64,000 nucleotides of DNA. Source: Climacium dendroides (taxonomy: Eukaryota > Streptophyta > Bryopsida > Hypnales > Climaciaceae). The stretch spans positions 744,001 through 808,000 of the forward strand of contig OX467084.1 in NCBI GenBank assembly GCA_950106755.1. Direction: 5' to 3'. Below the pieces are notes generated by a model. It had not been told where the DNA came from and searched no databases. It saw only the letters and a program-made list of their open reading frames with translations. Made by a program: the position numbers and the translations under genes. This document shows positions 1-9,797 of the stretch, in pieces; the stretch's first letter is position 1, and each line of letters starts with the position of its first letter.

Positions 1-523
1 CAAAGGTGAACTCCCTACACTTCACTTCCACGTTTGTTGCCACCTTACTTGTCTTGTGCGGCTTGCCTTTGGCAAACTGCACTTTGATGGGCTTGCAAGA
101 CTCCTTGATTTGCAAGCCCAACTCTTTAGCAAGTCTTGGGTTCACGAATGAGTGACTTGCACCTGTATCCACCAGGAGTGAAACATCATGCTTACTTATG
201 GATCCTTTTAAGAACAACAAGCGGGGACTCAACTTGGGTTGATTTGCCTTAGCCAAAAAACCACCTTGAAGAACATGATCTCCAATGTGAGAGCGTGCAT
301 TTTGAACACTCACCTTAGGTTTGGTGCAACCCCAGGACAAGTGGCCCTTCTCTCCACAATTGTAACAAGTCATTTGGCTCACATCCCTTTTGGTTTTGTC
401 ACCCCCTTTGTCAATGCCCTTAGCTTGTCCTTCTTTTGGCCCACTTGACTTGGCTCCATCCCACCATGCTTGCTCTTCATCCAAACATGACGCCTCAACT
501 TGCGCTTGGAGTGTTTGCTTGAC
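1..523 (-). pseudogene. pol: Start of pol of gypsy copy 1 (zinc knuckle and protease), cut by the window edge
   Basis: This minus-strand frame is open from 523 to the window edge. It encodes the CCHC zinc knuckle [14 protein letters not shown] (around 362-321) and then the aspartic protease with the DTGASHSF active-site motif (around 170-145). It mirrors 3938-4460 of copy 2. The rest of pol and the 3' LTR lie to the left of the window. Confidence 0.8.
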
Positions 524-1404
524 TCACCTGTTGAAGGCCCATCTTTAGCCTTCTTGTTTTGGCCTTCATCATCACCAATCCTTTCTGCCAGCTTCAACAA
601 CTCCACACAAGTCTCAGGAAGTTGGGGCATTCTAAACAATGCACGTTCTGCCCAACTTTGCAACCCATTGAAGAAAATGATCTTCTTGGCTAGCTCATCT
701 AGCCTTGGAAGCACATTCAAGTGTGCATTAAACTCCCGCACATACCCCCTAAGACTCCCTGTTTGCTTGAGTCTTACAAGTGCCACTCCATCACGAATGT
801 CTTGGTATTCTGGGGTGAAGCGGTCGCTAATGCGCTCCTTGAAACCAGCCCAAGTCAAGTTGTCCACCACCTTAGGACTTTCCCCACGAAAGTGAGTCCA
901 CCAAAGCAAAGCATGATCCTTGAGAAAGGTCACCGCGATGGTGATCTTGTCTTCTTCAGGTGCTCTTTGAGCTTCAAAGTACAACTCCAATTCCACCAGA
1001 AAGTCCTTCACTTTGTGGGCCTTGCCAATGCCTGTGAAAGAAGATGGCATGTTGGTTTTGCACAATTTGTGAGAAGAAGAGGTAGAACCCTTCTCCTTAA
1101 GCTCTTTGATTTCACCTTGCATCACCTGAAGTGTTTTGACAAGTTCCTCAAACATGAGGTCATGCCCTTTGCGTTTGCGATCACGTTGGGGTTTCCCGGG
1201 ACTAGTGGCGGTGTCACCTTCCCTGGCACTAGTTTCCACATTCTCCTCCTCAATGGGAGTCAATTCTTGTCCCATTTGCTCCAAATGAAGAGAATCCCCT
1301 CCTTGAGTTTCCTCCAAGGAAGGCTCATTAGCCTCCAAACCTTGACTACGTGTTTGGCGCCCTTGTCTTGAAGCTCCAGCTTCACCTGTCTTGGTTCTCA
1401 CCAT
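379..1404 (-). pseudogene. gag: gag of gypsy copy 1, frame-shifted before the zinc knuckle
   Basis: This is the structural capsid polyprotein of the retrotransposon, which packages its RNA in cytoplasmic particles. The ATG at 1404-1402 follows the primer-binding site by about 35 bp. The product has a basic/acidic N-terminus and then the retrotransposon gag core, with a WW-containing segment (ALLWWTHF) near codon 174. It is identical to the gag at 3057-4082. The reading frame leaves the pol frame before the CCHC knuckle, exactly as in the other copy, so the shift is either an inherited lesion or a frameshift site. Confidence 0.85.
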
Positions 1405-1438
1405 GACTCCAAGACTCACTGCACACCAACGTAGCCCT

Positions 1439-1450
1439 GCTCTGATACCA
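1439..1450 (-). promoter_or_regulatory. Primer-binding site (initiator tRNA-Met), copy 1
   Basis: The minus strand reads TGGTATCAGAGC, complementary to the 3' end of plant initiator tRNA-Met. Two bases separate it from the LTR end at 1453. This is where minus-strand cDNA synthesis starts. Confidence 0.9.
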
Positions 1451-1452
1451 AA

Positions 1453-2744
1453 TGTCGCGACCCAAATGACACCTACCAGCTTCCAGCAGCTCACTAGGTT
1501 CACCCCAGTACACTTCCAGCGTCACTTGGTCACCAACTGCCTAACACTGCACATGCCAAGCACCCACAGTGTTAGTCCCCATTTCCAACTCATTTGCCAA
1601 GTCCAAGTCACCGGGACTACTAGCACACACTCCCATCGTGACACCGGGCATGTCACTTAGTAACATGGGGCGGAACTTCCACCTTAATGTGCAAGGACCC
1701 ATGGTGGCACTACTCACCATGGTCCTAACCGCCCTTGAGTGTCACCCCACTCCATGCTAGCCCTTTTTGCATTTGCTACTCATCTACTAGAGGTAACCGG
1801 CACTCACAACTCGGGACACATCCAAGGAGGCCTAGCAAGGAGTGGGACTCCACCCAACCGATGCCACGGGACACACACAAGTGTCCCATGGTGCTTTGAA
1901 GTGGTGGTGAAGTCACCACCACCAACCATGAGTCACCGGGACTCACCAAGGCTTCAAGAGGGAGTGAGGAGGGAGACCAACCCCTCCTATAGTACTCTCT
2001 GTGGTATTCGGCAGACCCCCCTCGTCCTAGGTCGAAGGAAGTCTTTGGATAACCTTGGGTTGTGCAAGACCACCCACTTCCAACCCAAATCGCCAAGTTA
2101 CGTCACCGTTTCAACTCCAGAAGTTCCAACCGGCGTAACTTTGCGCTCCGAGCTCCAAATCCAACATGAGATCCCATTTTAGACATCTACGTGACGAGTA
2201 GATGCCGATGGACTGCTCACTCGTCCCATTTGGACAAGTTCTCGCAAAGTTATGGCCCTCTAAAGATTCGGATGCATCGGGGGAGGCGTCATGCCTTCAC
2301 CACGGCTCTTCTTTTGGCCATAACTTTTGACTCATGTCTTATAACCTCGTAATGCTTGTCATTCTAGGTTCCTTGTGTTCATAGCTTTCTAATGATATGC
2401 CACATGCCATACTTTATTGTTTGATTCATTGAGAACCCCTCACACCTAGCCCTCAAGTGTCCCGGCGCCACCGGGACACAGTCAACTTTGAGCGGCCATA
2501 ACTTTTTGTTCAGAACTCCAAATTGCGCGTTCTTTGCGCCATTAGAAGCGTATTGTCAAGAGCTTTCCAAGCATGTGTGACACTCTCATGTTCACTTCAA
2601 AATCAGGGCGCTATTGCGCCCTGTTTGATGGGGAGTCTCTTCATTCTCCCTACCTAGTCTATTGCAAGGCTTGGGAAGTCACTCCCAAGGTCCCCCTTAC
2701 ACACTCAGGTACATTGGGCACCCCAAGTAGATAGGGGCGTGACA
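1453..2744 (-). repeat. 5' LTR of gypsy copy 1 (about 1.29 kb)
   Basis: The LTR is bounded by TG...CA: on the minus strand TGTCACGCC at 2744 and GCGACA at 1453. It is similar in length and sequence to the 3' LTR of copy 2 (8495-9797) but differs from it by scattered substitutions. It should contain the promoter (U3), R and U5. I did not resolve these subregions. Confidence 0.88.
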
Positions 2745-3008
2745 TGAGTAGTGCCACCATGGGTCCTTGCACATTAAGGTGGAAGTTCCGCCCCATGTTA
2801 CTAAGTGACATGCCCGGTGTCACGATGGGAGTGTGTGCTAGTAGTCCCGGTGACTTGGACTTGGCAAATGAGTTGGAAATGGGGACTAACACTGTGGGTG
2901 CTTGGCATGTGCAGTGTTAGGCAGTTGGTGACCAAGTGACGCTGGAAGTGTACTGGGGTGAACCTAGTGAGCTGCTGGAAGCTGGTAGGTGTCATTTGGG
3001 TCGCGACA
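2745..3008 (+). repeat. Truncated 5' LTR of gypsy copy 2
   Basis: Only the last 264 bp of the LTR remain, ending GCGACA at 3008. The missing first ~1.03 kb was removed or displaced at the junction with copy 1. It is identical to the matching part of copy 1's LTR. It differs from this element's own 3' LTR at about 11 sites in some 250 bp, plus an end duplication. Confidence 0.88.
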
Positions 3009-3010
3009 TT

Positions 3011-3022
3011 TGGTATCAGAGC
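3011..3022 (+). promoter_or_regulatory. Primer-binding site (initiator tRNA-Met), copy 2
   Basis: TGGTATCAGAGC starts two bases after the LTR end. This 12-base match is the common plant LTR-retrotransposon primer site and fixes the LTR boundary at 3008. Confidence 0.93.
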
Positions 3023-3056
3023 AGGGCTACGTTGGTGTGCAGTGAGTCTTGGAGTC

Positions 3057-4082
3057 ATGGTGAGAACCAAGACAGGTGAAGCTGGAGCTTCAAGACAAGG
3101 GCGCCAAACACGTAGTCAAGGTTTGGAGGCTAATGAGCCTTCCTTGGAGGAAACTCAAGGAGGGGATTCTCTTCATTTGGAGCAAATGGGACAAGAATTG
3201 ACTCCCATTGAGGAGGAGAATGTGGAAACTAGTGCCAGGGAAGGTGACACCGCCACTAGTCCCGGGAAACCCCAACGTGATCGCAAACGCAAAGGGCATG
3301 ACCTCATGTTTGAGGAACTTGTCAAAACACTTCAGGTGATGCAAGGTGAAATCAAAGAGCTTAAGGAGAAGGGTTCTACCTCTTCTTCTCACAAATTGTG
3401 CAAAACCAACATGCCATCTTCTTTCACAGGCATTGGCAAGGCCCACAAAGTGAAGGACTTTCTGGTGGAATTGGAGTTGTACTTTGAAGCTCAAAGAGCA
3501 CCTGAAGAAGACAAGATCACCATCGCGGTGACCTTTCTCAAGGATCATGCTTTGCTTTGGTGGACTCACTTTCGTGGGGAAAGTCCTAAGGTGGTGGACA
3601 ACTTGACTTGGGCTGGTTTCAAGGAGCGCATTAGCGACCGCTTCACCCCAGAATACCAAGACATTCGTGATGGAGTGGCACTTGTAAGACTCAAGCAAAC
3701 AGGGAGTCTTAGGGGGTATGTGCGGGAGTTTAATGCACACTTGAATGTGCTTCCAAGGCTAGATGAGCTAGCCAAGAAGATCATTTTCTTCAATGGGTTG
3801 CAAAGTTGGGCAGAACGTGCATTGTTTAGAATGCCCCAACTTCCTGAGACTTGTGTGGAGTTGTTGAAGCTGGCAGAAAGGATTGGTGATGATGAAGGCC
3901 AAAACAAGAAGGCTAAAGATGGGCCTTCAACAGGTGAGTCAAGCAAACACTCCAAGCGCAAGTTGAGGCGTCATGTTTGGATGAAGAGCAAGCATGGTGG
4001 GATGGAGCCAAGTCAAGTGGGCCAAAAGAAGGACAAGCTAAGGGCATTGACAAAGGGGGTGACAAAACCAAAAGGGATGTGA
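3057..4082 (+). pseudogene. gag: gag of gypsy copy 2
   Basis: The capsid polyprotein frame opens at ATG 3057, the first ATG after the primer site that starts a long frame. Residues 1-100 are charged and disordered. The gag core follows (KVKDFLVELELYF, ALLWWTHF, GYVREFNAHL), typical of Ty3/gypsy Retrotrans_gag. The C-terminal part after about codon 295 is out of frame: in relatives the CCHC knuckle belongs to the same polyprotein, but here the knuckle lies in the pol frame, which opens at 3938. A one-base indel between about 3925 and 3976, or a -1 frameshift, would join them. The protein is identical to that of copy 1. Confidence 0.88.
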
Positions 4083-6286
4083 GCCAAATGACTTGTTACA
4101 ATTGTGGAGAGAAGGGCCACTTGTCCTGGGGTTGCACCAAACCTAAGGTGAGTGTTCAAAATGCACGCTCTCACATTGGAGATCATGTTCTTCAAGGTGG
4201 TTTTTTGGCTAAGGCAAATCAACCCAAGTTGAGTCCCCGCTTGTTGTTCTTAAAAGGATCCATAAGTAAGCATGATGTTTCACTCCTGGTGGATACAGGT
4301 GCAAGTCACTCATTCGTGAACCCAAGACTTGCTAAAGAGTTGGGCTTGCAAATCAAGGAGTCTTGCAAGCCCATCAAAGTGCAGTTTGCCAAAGGCAAGC
4401 CGCACAAGACAAGTAAGGTGGCAACAAACGTGGAAGTGAAGTGTAGGGAGTTCACCTTTGTGGAGGACTTCACGGTGTGTGATATGGATGGGGTAGACCT
4501 CATCTTAGGAAATACTTTCCTAGATACTTATGAAGTAGACATAAGAAGGCGGCCATCTTTGAAGGTGGTTGCCAATGTAGATGGAAAAGAGATAGAGTTA
4601 GAAATAACTAAGTCACCCAAGATGTTGGGGACTCAAATCCATCTAGTAGTTTTGGAAGAACTTAGTGATACTAAGTTCTTGATTGTTATGCGTGCTGGTG
4701 TGGTTGGAGAGGAAAAGAAGTTGGCTAATAGGGCCAATTCCCCTCCAAAGTGTGTAACAAGTGTAATCCATAAGTTTATGGATGTTTTGACAACTAAGTT
4801 GCCTGATGCTTTGCCTCCTAAAAGAGAAGTGGATCACAAGATTGAGGTGGTGCCTAGATCACAACCACCATCCAAGGCACCTTACCGGTTGAATCAAAGG
4901 GAGTTGAAAGAGTTGAAACACCAACTCAATGAGCTCTTAGCTAAAGGATACATTCGCAAGAACAAGTCACCTTATGGAGCGCCAGTCTTGTTTGTGGACA
5001 AGAAGGATGGAAAACTTCGCATGTGTGTGGATTATAGGGCACTCAATAAGATCACTATTAAGAACAACTATCCTTTACCTCGAATTGATGATCTCTTTGA
5101 TAGGTTGGCAGGGGCGGTGTACTTTAGCCGCATTGATTTGAAGTCAGGGTACTACCAAATTCGAATTGCACTTGGAGACATTGAAAAGACAGCATGTAGG
5201 ACCCGATATGGGTCCTATGAGTTTTTGGTGATGCCTTTTGGTCTATGCAATTCCCCTTCAACATTCACCACCCTTATGAACACCGTGTTCCATCAAGAGA
5301 TGGATGAATTTGTCATTGTCTACATTGATGACATCTTGGTGTACTCCAAGACGGCGGAGGAGCATGCTAAGCACCTTGAGATTGTGTTGGGAAGGCTTAG
5401 GGAATACAAGTTGTATGCAAATGGAGAGAAAAGTGAGTTTGGTTTAATGGAGATTGACTTCTTGGGCCACATGTTGTCTGGATCGGGGATCAAGCCGGAT
5501 ACAAAGAAGGTAGAAGCAATCAAGGAGTGGAAACCACCTACCACCCAAAAAGGTGTAAGGTCATTTCTTGGACTTGCTAATTATTATAGGAGGTTCATTA
5601 GAGACTTCTCTAAGATTGCCAAACCTTTGTCTGACTTGTTGAAAAAGAATCAAGCCATAGTGTGGTCCAAGTTATGTGAGCAAGCTTTTGAAGAGCTCAA
5701 GGCCAAACTTTCTTCTCATCCAGTGTTGAAGTTTCCTGAGTTTGATCAACCTTTTGAGGTACACACGGATGCAAGTGATTTTGCAATTGGGGGAGTGTTG
5801 ATGCAAGGTGGGAGGCCCATTGCTTTTGAAAGCAAGAAGTTGGATGGGACCCAAACCAAATGGCCAACACATGAAAAGGAGATGTTTGCAGTGGTGCATT
5901 GTTTGAAGACATGGCAACATTACCTTGGTCTTCATCAAACCAAGGTATTCACCAATAATGTGTCGTTGAAGTATTTTGAGAGCCAAGCTAGAGTGACAGC
6001 CAAGCAATTGAGGTGGTATGACACTTTGGCTCTTATGAATGTGGACTTGATTCACAAACCGGGCAAAGAAAATGTGGTGCCCGATGCCCTTAGCCGAAAG
6101 GATGAGTTCAAACCAAGTTCTACTCAAATACTAAGGTTAATGTATGAGGGAGAAAGTAACTTAGCTAGGAGAATAAGGGAGGCTTACATGAAGGATCCAG
6201 AAGCTCAAAAGTTCCTAAGTGATTTGAGGGTTGGCAAAAAAGTGAAGGGGATTCGATTACACCAAGGCCTAATCAAATTCAAATAA
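3938..6286 (+). pseudogene. pol: pol, first part: zinc knuckle, protease, reverse transcriptase, RNase H
   Basis: The open frame starts just after a TGA at 3935-3937. It contains in order the CCHC knuckle (about 4099-4140), the aspartic protease DTGASHSF (about 4292-4315), the reverse transcriptase with [24 protein letters not shown] and the active site YIDDIL (5321-5338), then RNase H with [11 protein letters not shown] (about 5764) and [13 protein letters not shown]. The third RNase H acidic position normally reads FTDN but here reads FTNN (about 5948), a G-to-A change at a catalytic Asp. The frame stops at TAA 6284-6286, and the same frame then continues into integrase. The TAA could come from CAA by one C-to-T change. 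Confidence 0.92.
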
Positions 6287-7633
6287 GGTAGGGTGTATGT
6301 CCCCAAAGGCAAGTTGAGGTTGCAAGTCTTGAAGGAGGAGCATGACAAGCCTCTTGTAGGACATAGAGGTGAAAAAGCCACCATAAGTTTTGTGGCTAAG
6401 AGGTTCTATTGGCCTGGGATGAAAGAAGACATTGCACATTATGTAAAGACTTGTGTCACTTGTCAAGCCAACCAAGCTTCCTATCAAAAACAAGTTGGAT
6501 TACTTAAGCCTTTGCCCATTCCAAATGGTCCATGGGAATGTATTTCTATGGACTTCATCACTAGCTTACCGGAGTCACAAGGGTTTGATGCCATCTTTGT
6601 GGTGGTAGATCGGTTTAGCAAGTTGGCCAGGATGGCACCAACAACAGGAGTGGCAACTGCATTTCAAACAGCCACACTCTTTTTCAACACTTGGTGGAGG
6701 CATAGTGGATTGCCTAGGGTGATTGTCTCTGATAGAGATCCTAAATTCACAAGTGCATTTTGGAGGCACTTGTTTAGGAAAATGAAGACCAAATTTTCAT
6801 TTAGCACAGCATTTCATCCTCAAACAGATGGGCAAACAAAGAGGGTAAATGGGGTCTTGAATCAATACCTTAGAAACTATGTGAGTGCTGACCAAAGTGA
6901 TTGGACAGAGTATTTGGCTTTGGCTGAGTTTAGTTACAACAAAGCCAAACATGCAGCTACAGGGGAATCGCCATTCAAAGTGGCTTATGGTGTGGAGCCA
7001 CTTATGCCTACTAACCTTGCCTTGGAGGGGTTGCAATCAGAGTTTGAGAGAAGCCAAGTTGCAGAAGACTTTGTTGTTCATAGAGAAGCTATGCTTGAGA
7101 AAATCAAGTTGCATCTAGACAAAGCACAAAAGAGATACATCAAAAAAGTGAACAAAGGGAGACGCCAAGTGGAGTATGCTGTGGGACAAAAGGTGTGGTT
7201 GAATGTGAAGAACTTTACATTGCCAGAAGGACTAACACCTAAGTTTATGGCCAAGTATGCAGGTCCCTTTGTCATCGCCGAGCGGTTGTTTGAGGATGTT
7301 TATAAGTTGGAATTGCCACAGGAAATCAAGGTACACCCAACTTTTCATGTTTCATTATTGAAGCCATATCATGAAGATACCTTGAGGCCGGAACACAAGC
7401 AAGTGTTGCGGCCTCTCCCTGGGTTAGTTGGGGAACACCTTGAGTATGAGGTGGAAGGGATTCTTAAGAGTAGAAATACTAAGAAAAGGGGCAAAGAATA
7501 CTTAGTGAAATGATGGGGGTATCATGAAAAGGAAGCAACTTGGGTGAATGCCAAAGATATGGTTTATGCAAAGGAGGTGGTGGATCGATTTGAACAAAGT
7601 AGACAATCCAACAAAAAGCCGCGTAGGAGTTGA
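6287..7633 (+). pseudogene. pol: pol, second part: integrase and chromodomain
   Basis: This is the same frame as the preceding part. The HHCC zinc module (GHRGEKATISF ... CVTCQ) starts near 6358. The integrase core shows the first Asp (SMDF, about 6547) and second Asp (VSDRDPKF, about 6724), but the catalytic Glu of DD35E is Lys: QTKRVN at about 6834 instead of the usual QTERVN, a GAG-to-AAG change. The chromodomain (YEVEGILKSR ... EYLVK) begins near 7446 and is cut by TGA at 7511-7513 where the family has Trp. It resumes as WGYHEKEATWVNAKDM and ends at TGA 7631-7633. The chromodomain normally directs integration to modified histones. This protein should be inactive. Confidence 0.92.
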
Positions 7634-8494
7634 TGAGGACATCAACCTTTATTAGTGGGGGAGAAACACAACACTTATGTAAACAGTGCATTTATGCGCT
7701 TGTCTATTGTGTACTTGTTTTGAAATAAAGTTGCAATATTGGAAATGACTCCTTGTATGTGAGTTAGCTCTTGATTGGCATTAGCACTATGAGATGAGTT
7801 CTAGTCTCATTGATGTTTGGTTTAGTAGAAGAGGATGGAATGATACATAAATCAATTTTGAGAATGCTGCAAAATAGGGGCCTTGGCTTGAAGGTTGCAA
7901 GGGACTAAACCCTTTTGACTTTCAAGCTTAGGACTTGCTCGGGCGGGAGCAAGATAGTGGCACGGGCTTATAAAAGTGCCCTTTGGGAGTAGACCATTGT
8001 CTACACATGGATTGATCATCCATGCCTCGGGAGAGTACTCAAAGGACAAGTCGGGCGGGACTTGGCACTATCTCTAGGCTTGCAAAGTTCATCACTTGAT
8101 AACTTAATTGTTGAGAGGGGTCTTGGTGTTGCAACCAAGTAGAAATTGATGAGCCTTGAGTTCTTCCTAGTCATGTAAGTAAGATAGGCTAGTTGAGCCT
8201 AACTCGGAGCCAAAAGAAGGCAAACCGGGAGAGTCTCAAAGTAGATAAGTCCCTTTAGTTTAGTTTTAGGTCCTTGGATGTTTGCCGTCCAGGGTGCCAA
8301 AACCATGGGCTTATCTAGTGCCACCTTTGGAGACTTAGCCATTTGAACTAAGTAAATGAGTACTTGGGTCATTGCGGGGTTAGCTACCCAGAACGCAATG
8401 AAAGTGTTGAGGGGGATGGCTACCCTTTTTAATTCAATGCTTCCGACTAGAAGTAATGTCGATGAGGGCATCAACCCTATTTGGTGGGGGTGAG
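7634..8494 (+). other. Non-coding 3' part of the gypsy interior with polypurine tract
   Basis: I see no convincing coding region here. The segment ends in GGTGGGGGTGAG (8483-8494), the likely polypurine tract that primes plus-strand synthesis, immediately before TGTCACG of the 3' LTR. A very similar stretch (GATGAGGACATCAACC followed by AGTGGGGGAGA) lies just after the chromodomain stop at about 7634-7667. The purine-tract region therefore appears twice, about 825 bp apart. Confidence 0.75.
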
Positions 8495-9797
8495 TGTCAC
8501 GCCCCTATCTACTTGGGGTGCCCAATGTACCTAAGTGTGTAAGGGGGACCTTGGGAGTGACTTCCCAAGCCTTGCAATAGACTTGGTAGGGAGAATGAAG
8601 AGACTCCCGATCAAACAGGGCGCAATAGCGCCCTGATTTTGAAGTGAACATGAGAATGTCACACATGCTTGGAAAGCTCTTGACAATACGCTTCTAATGG
8701 CGCAAAGAACGCGCAATTTGGAATTCTGAACAAAAAGTTATGGCCGCTCAAAGTTGACTGTGTCCCGGTGGCGCCGGGACACTTGAGGGCTAGGTGTGAG
8801 GGGTTCTCAATGAATCCCACAACAAAGTATGGCATGCGGCATATCATTGGAAAGCTATGAACACAAGGAACCTAGAATGACAAGCATTACGGGGTTCTAA
8901 GACATGAGTCAAAAGTTATGGCCAAAAGAAGAGCCGTGGTGAAGGCGTGACGCCTCCCCCGGTGCATCCGAATCTTTAGAGGGCCATAACTTTGCGAGAA
9001 CTTGTCCAAATGGGACGAGTGAGCAGTCCATCGGCATCTACTCGTCACGTAGATGTCTAAAATGGGCTCGCATGTTGGATTTGGAGCTCAGAGCGCAAAG
9101 TTACGCCGGTTGGATCTTCAGGAGTTCAAACGGTGACGTAACTTGGCGATTTGGGTTGGAAGTGGGTGGTCTTGCACAACCCAAGGTTATCCAAAGACTT
9201 CCTTCGACCTAGGATGGGGGGGTCTGCCGAATACCACAGAGAATACTATAGGAGGGGTTGGTCTCCCTCCTCACTCCCTCTTGAAGCCTTGGTGAGTCCC
9301 GGTGACTCATGGTTGGTGGTGGTGACTTCACCACCACTTCAAGGCACTATGGGACACTTGTGTGTGTCCCGTGGCATCGGTTGGGTGGAGTCCCACTCCT
9401 TGCTAGGCCTCCTTGGATGTGTCCCGAGTTGTGAGTGCCGGTTACCTCTAGTGGATGAGTAGCAAATGCAAAAAGGGCTAGCATGGAGTGGGGTGACACT
9501 CAAGGGCGGTTAGGACCATGGTGAGTAGTGCCACCATGGGTCCTTGCACATTAAGGTGGAAGTTCCGCCCCATGTTACTAAGTGACATGCCCGGTGTCAC
9601 GATGGGAGTATTTGCTAGTAGTCCCGGTGATTTGGACTTGGCAGATGAGTTGGAAATGGGGACTAATACTGTGGGTGCTTGGTATGTGCAGTGTTAGACA
9701 GTTGGTGACCAAGTGACGCTGTAAGTGGACTGGAGTGAACCTAGTGAGCTGCTGGGAGCTGGTAGGTGTCATTTGGGGTGTCATTTGGGGCGTGACA
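8495..9797 (+). repeat. 3' LTR of gypsy copy 2 (about 1.3 kb)
   Basis: It starts TGTCACGCCCC right after the purine tract and ends GGGGCGTGACA at 9797, where TNP2 coding sequence resumes. A short tandem duplication of GTCATTTGGGGT lies at the very end (about 9767-9790). It is diverged by roughly 4% from the element's remaining 5' LTR. Confidence 0.9.

Larger units (their letters stand above)
1..2744 (-). mobile_element. Ty3/gypsy chromovirus, copy 1 (5' part only)
   Basis: Reading on the minus strand, the copy starts with an intact 5' LTR (2744 to 1453, TGTCACGCC to GCGACA). It continues through an initiator-Met primer-binding site (1450-1439), gag (1404-379) and the first part of pol, then leaves the window at base 1. 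It is the inverted twin of the plus-strand copy at 2745-9797. Its LTR terminus abuts an internal point of the other copy's 5' LTR. That is what insertion of copy 1 into the LTR of copy 2 would produce; a 5-bp target duplication (TGAGT, 2745-2749) is then expected beyond the left edge. Confidence 0.85.
1..4460. repeat. Large inverted repeat (arms 1-1716 and 2745-4460)
   Basis: Each left-arm base at position p pairs with the complementary base at 4461-p. The gag frame is identical on both arms (379-1503 minus, 2958-4082 plus, 374 codons), and so are the antisense readings in other frames, so the arms match at nucleotide level wherever I compared them. The 1028-bp spacer 1717-2744 is the outer part of the minus-strand LTR. 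The left arm runs off the window, so the real length may be greater. It consists of two head-to-head gypsy copies. Confidence 0.9.
2745..9797 (+). mobile_element. Ty3/gypsy chromovirus, copy 2 (5' LTR truncated, 3' LTR intact)
   Basis: The order is partial 5' LTR (2745-3008), tRNA-Met primer site (3011-3022), gag, protease, reverse transcriptase, RNase H, integrase, chromodomain, a purine tract and the 3' LTR (8495-9797). A C-terminal chromodomain places it among plant chromoviruses. It is inserted in the CACTA TNP2 gene: transposase coding resumes at 9798. Coding is broken by a gag/pol frame change, TAA at 6284, TGA at 7511 and two altered catalytic residues, so it is non-autonomous. A 5-bp target duplication CAGAA (9798-9802) is predicted to the left of the pair. 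Confidence 0.93.

Noticed and set aside
721..1371. 216-codon plus-strand ORF antisense to gag (and its twin at 3090-3740)
   Set aside because: A shadow of the gag frame on the opposite strand; the composition follows from gag codons.
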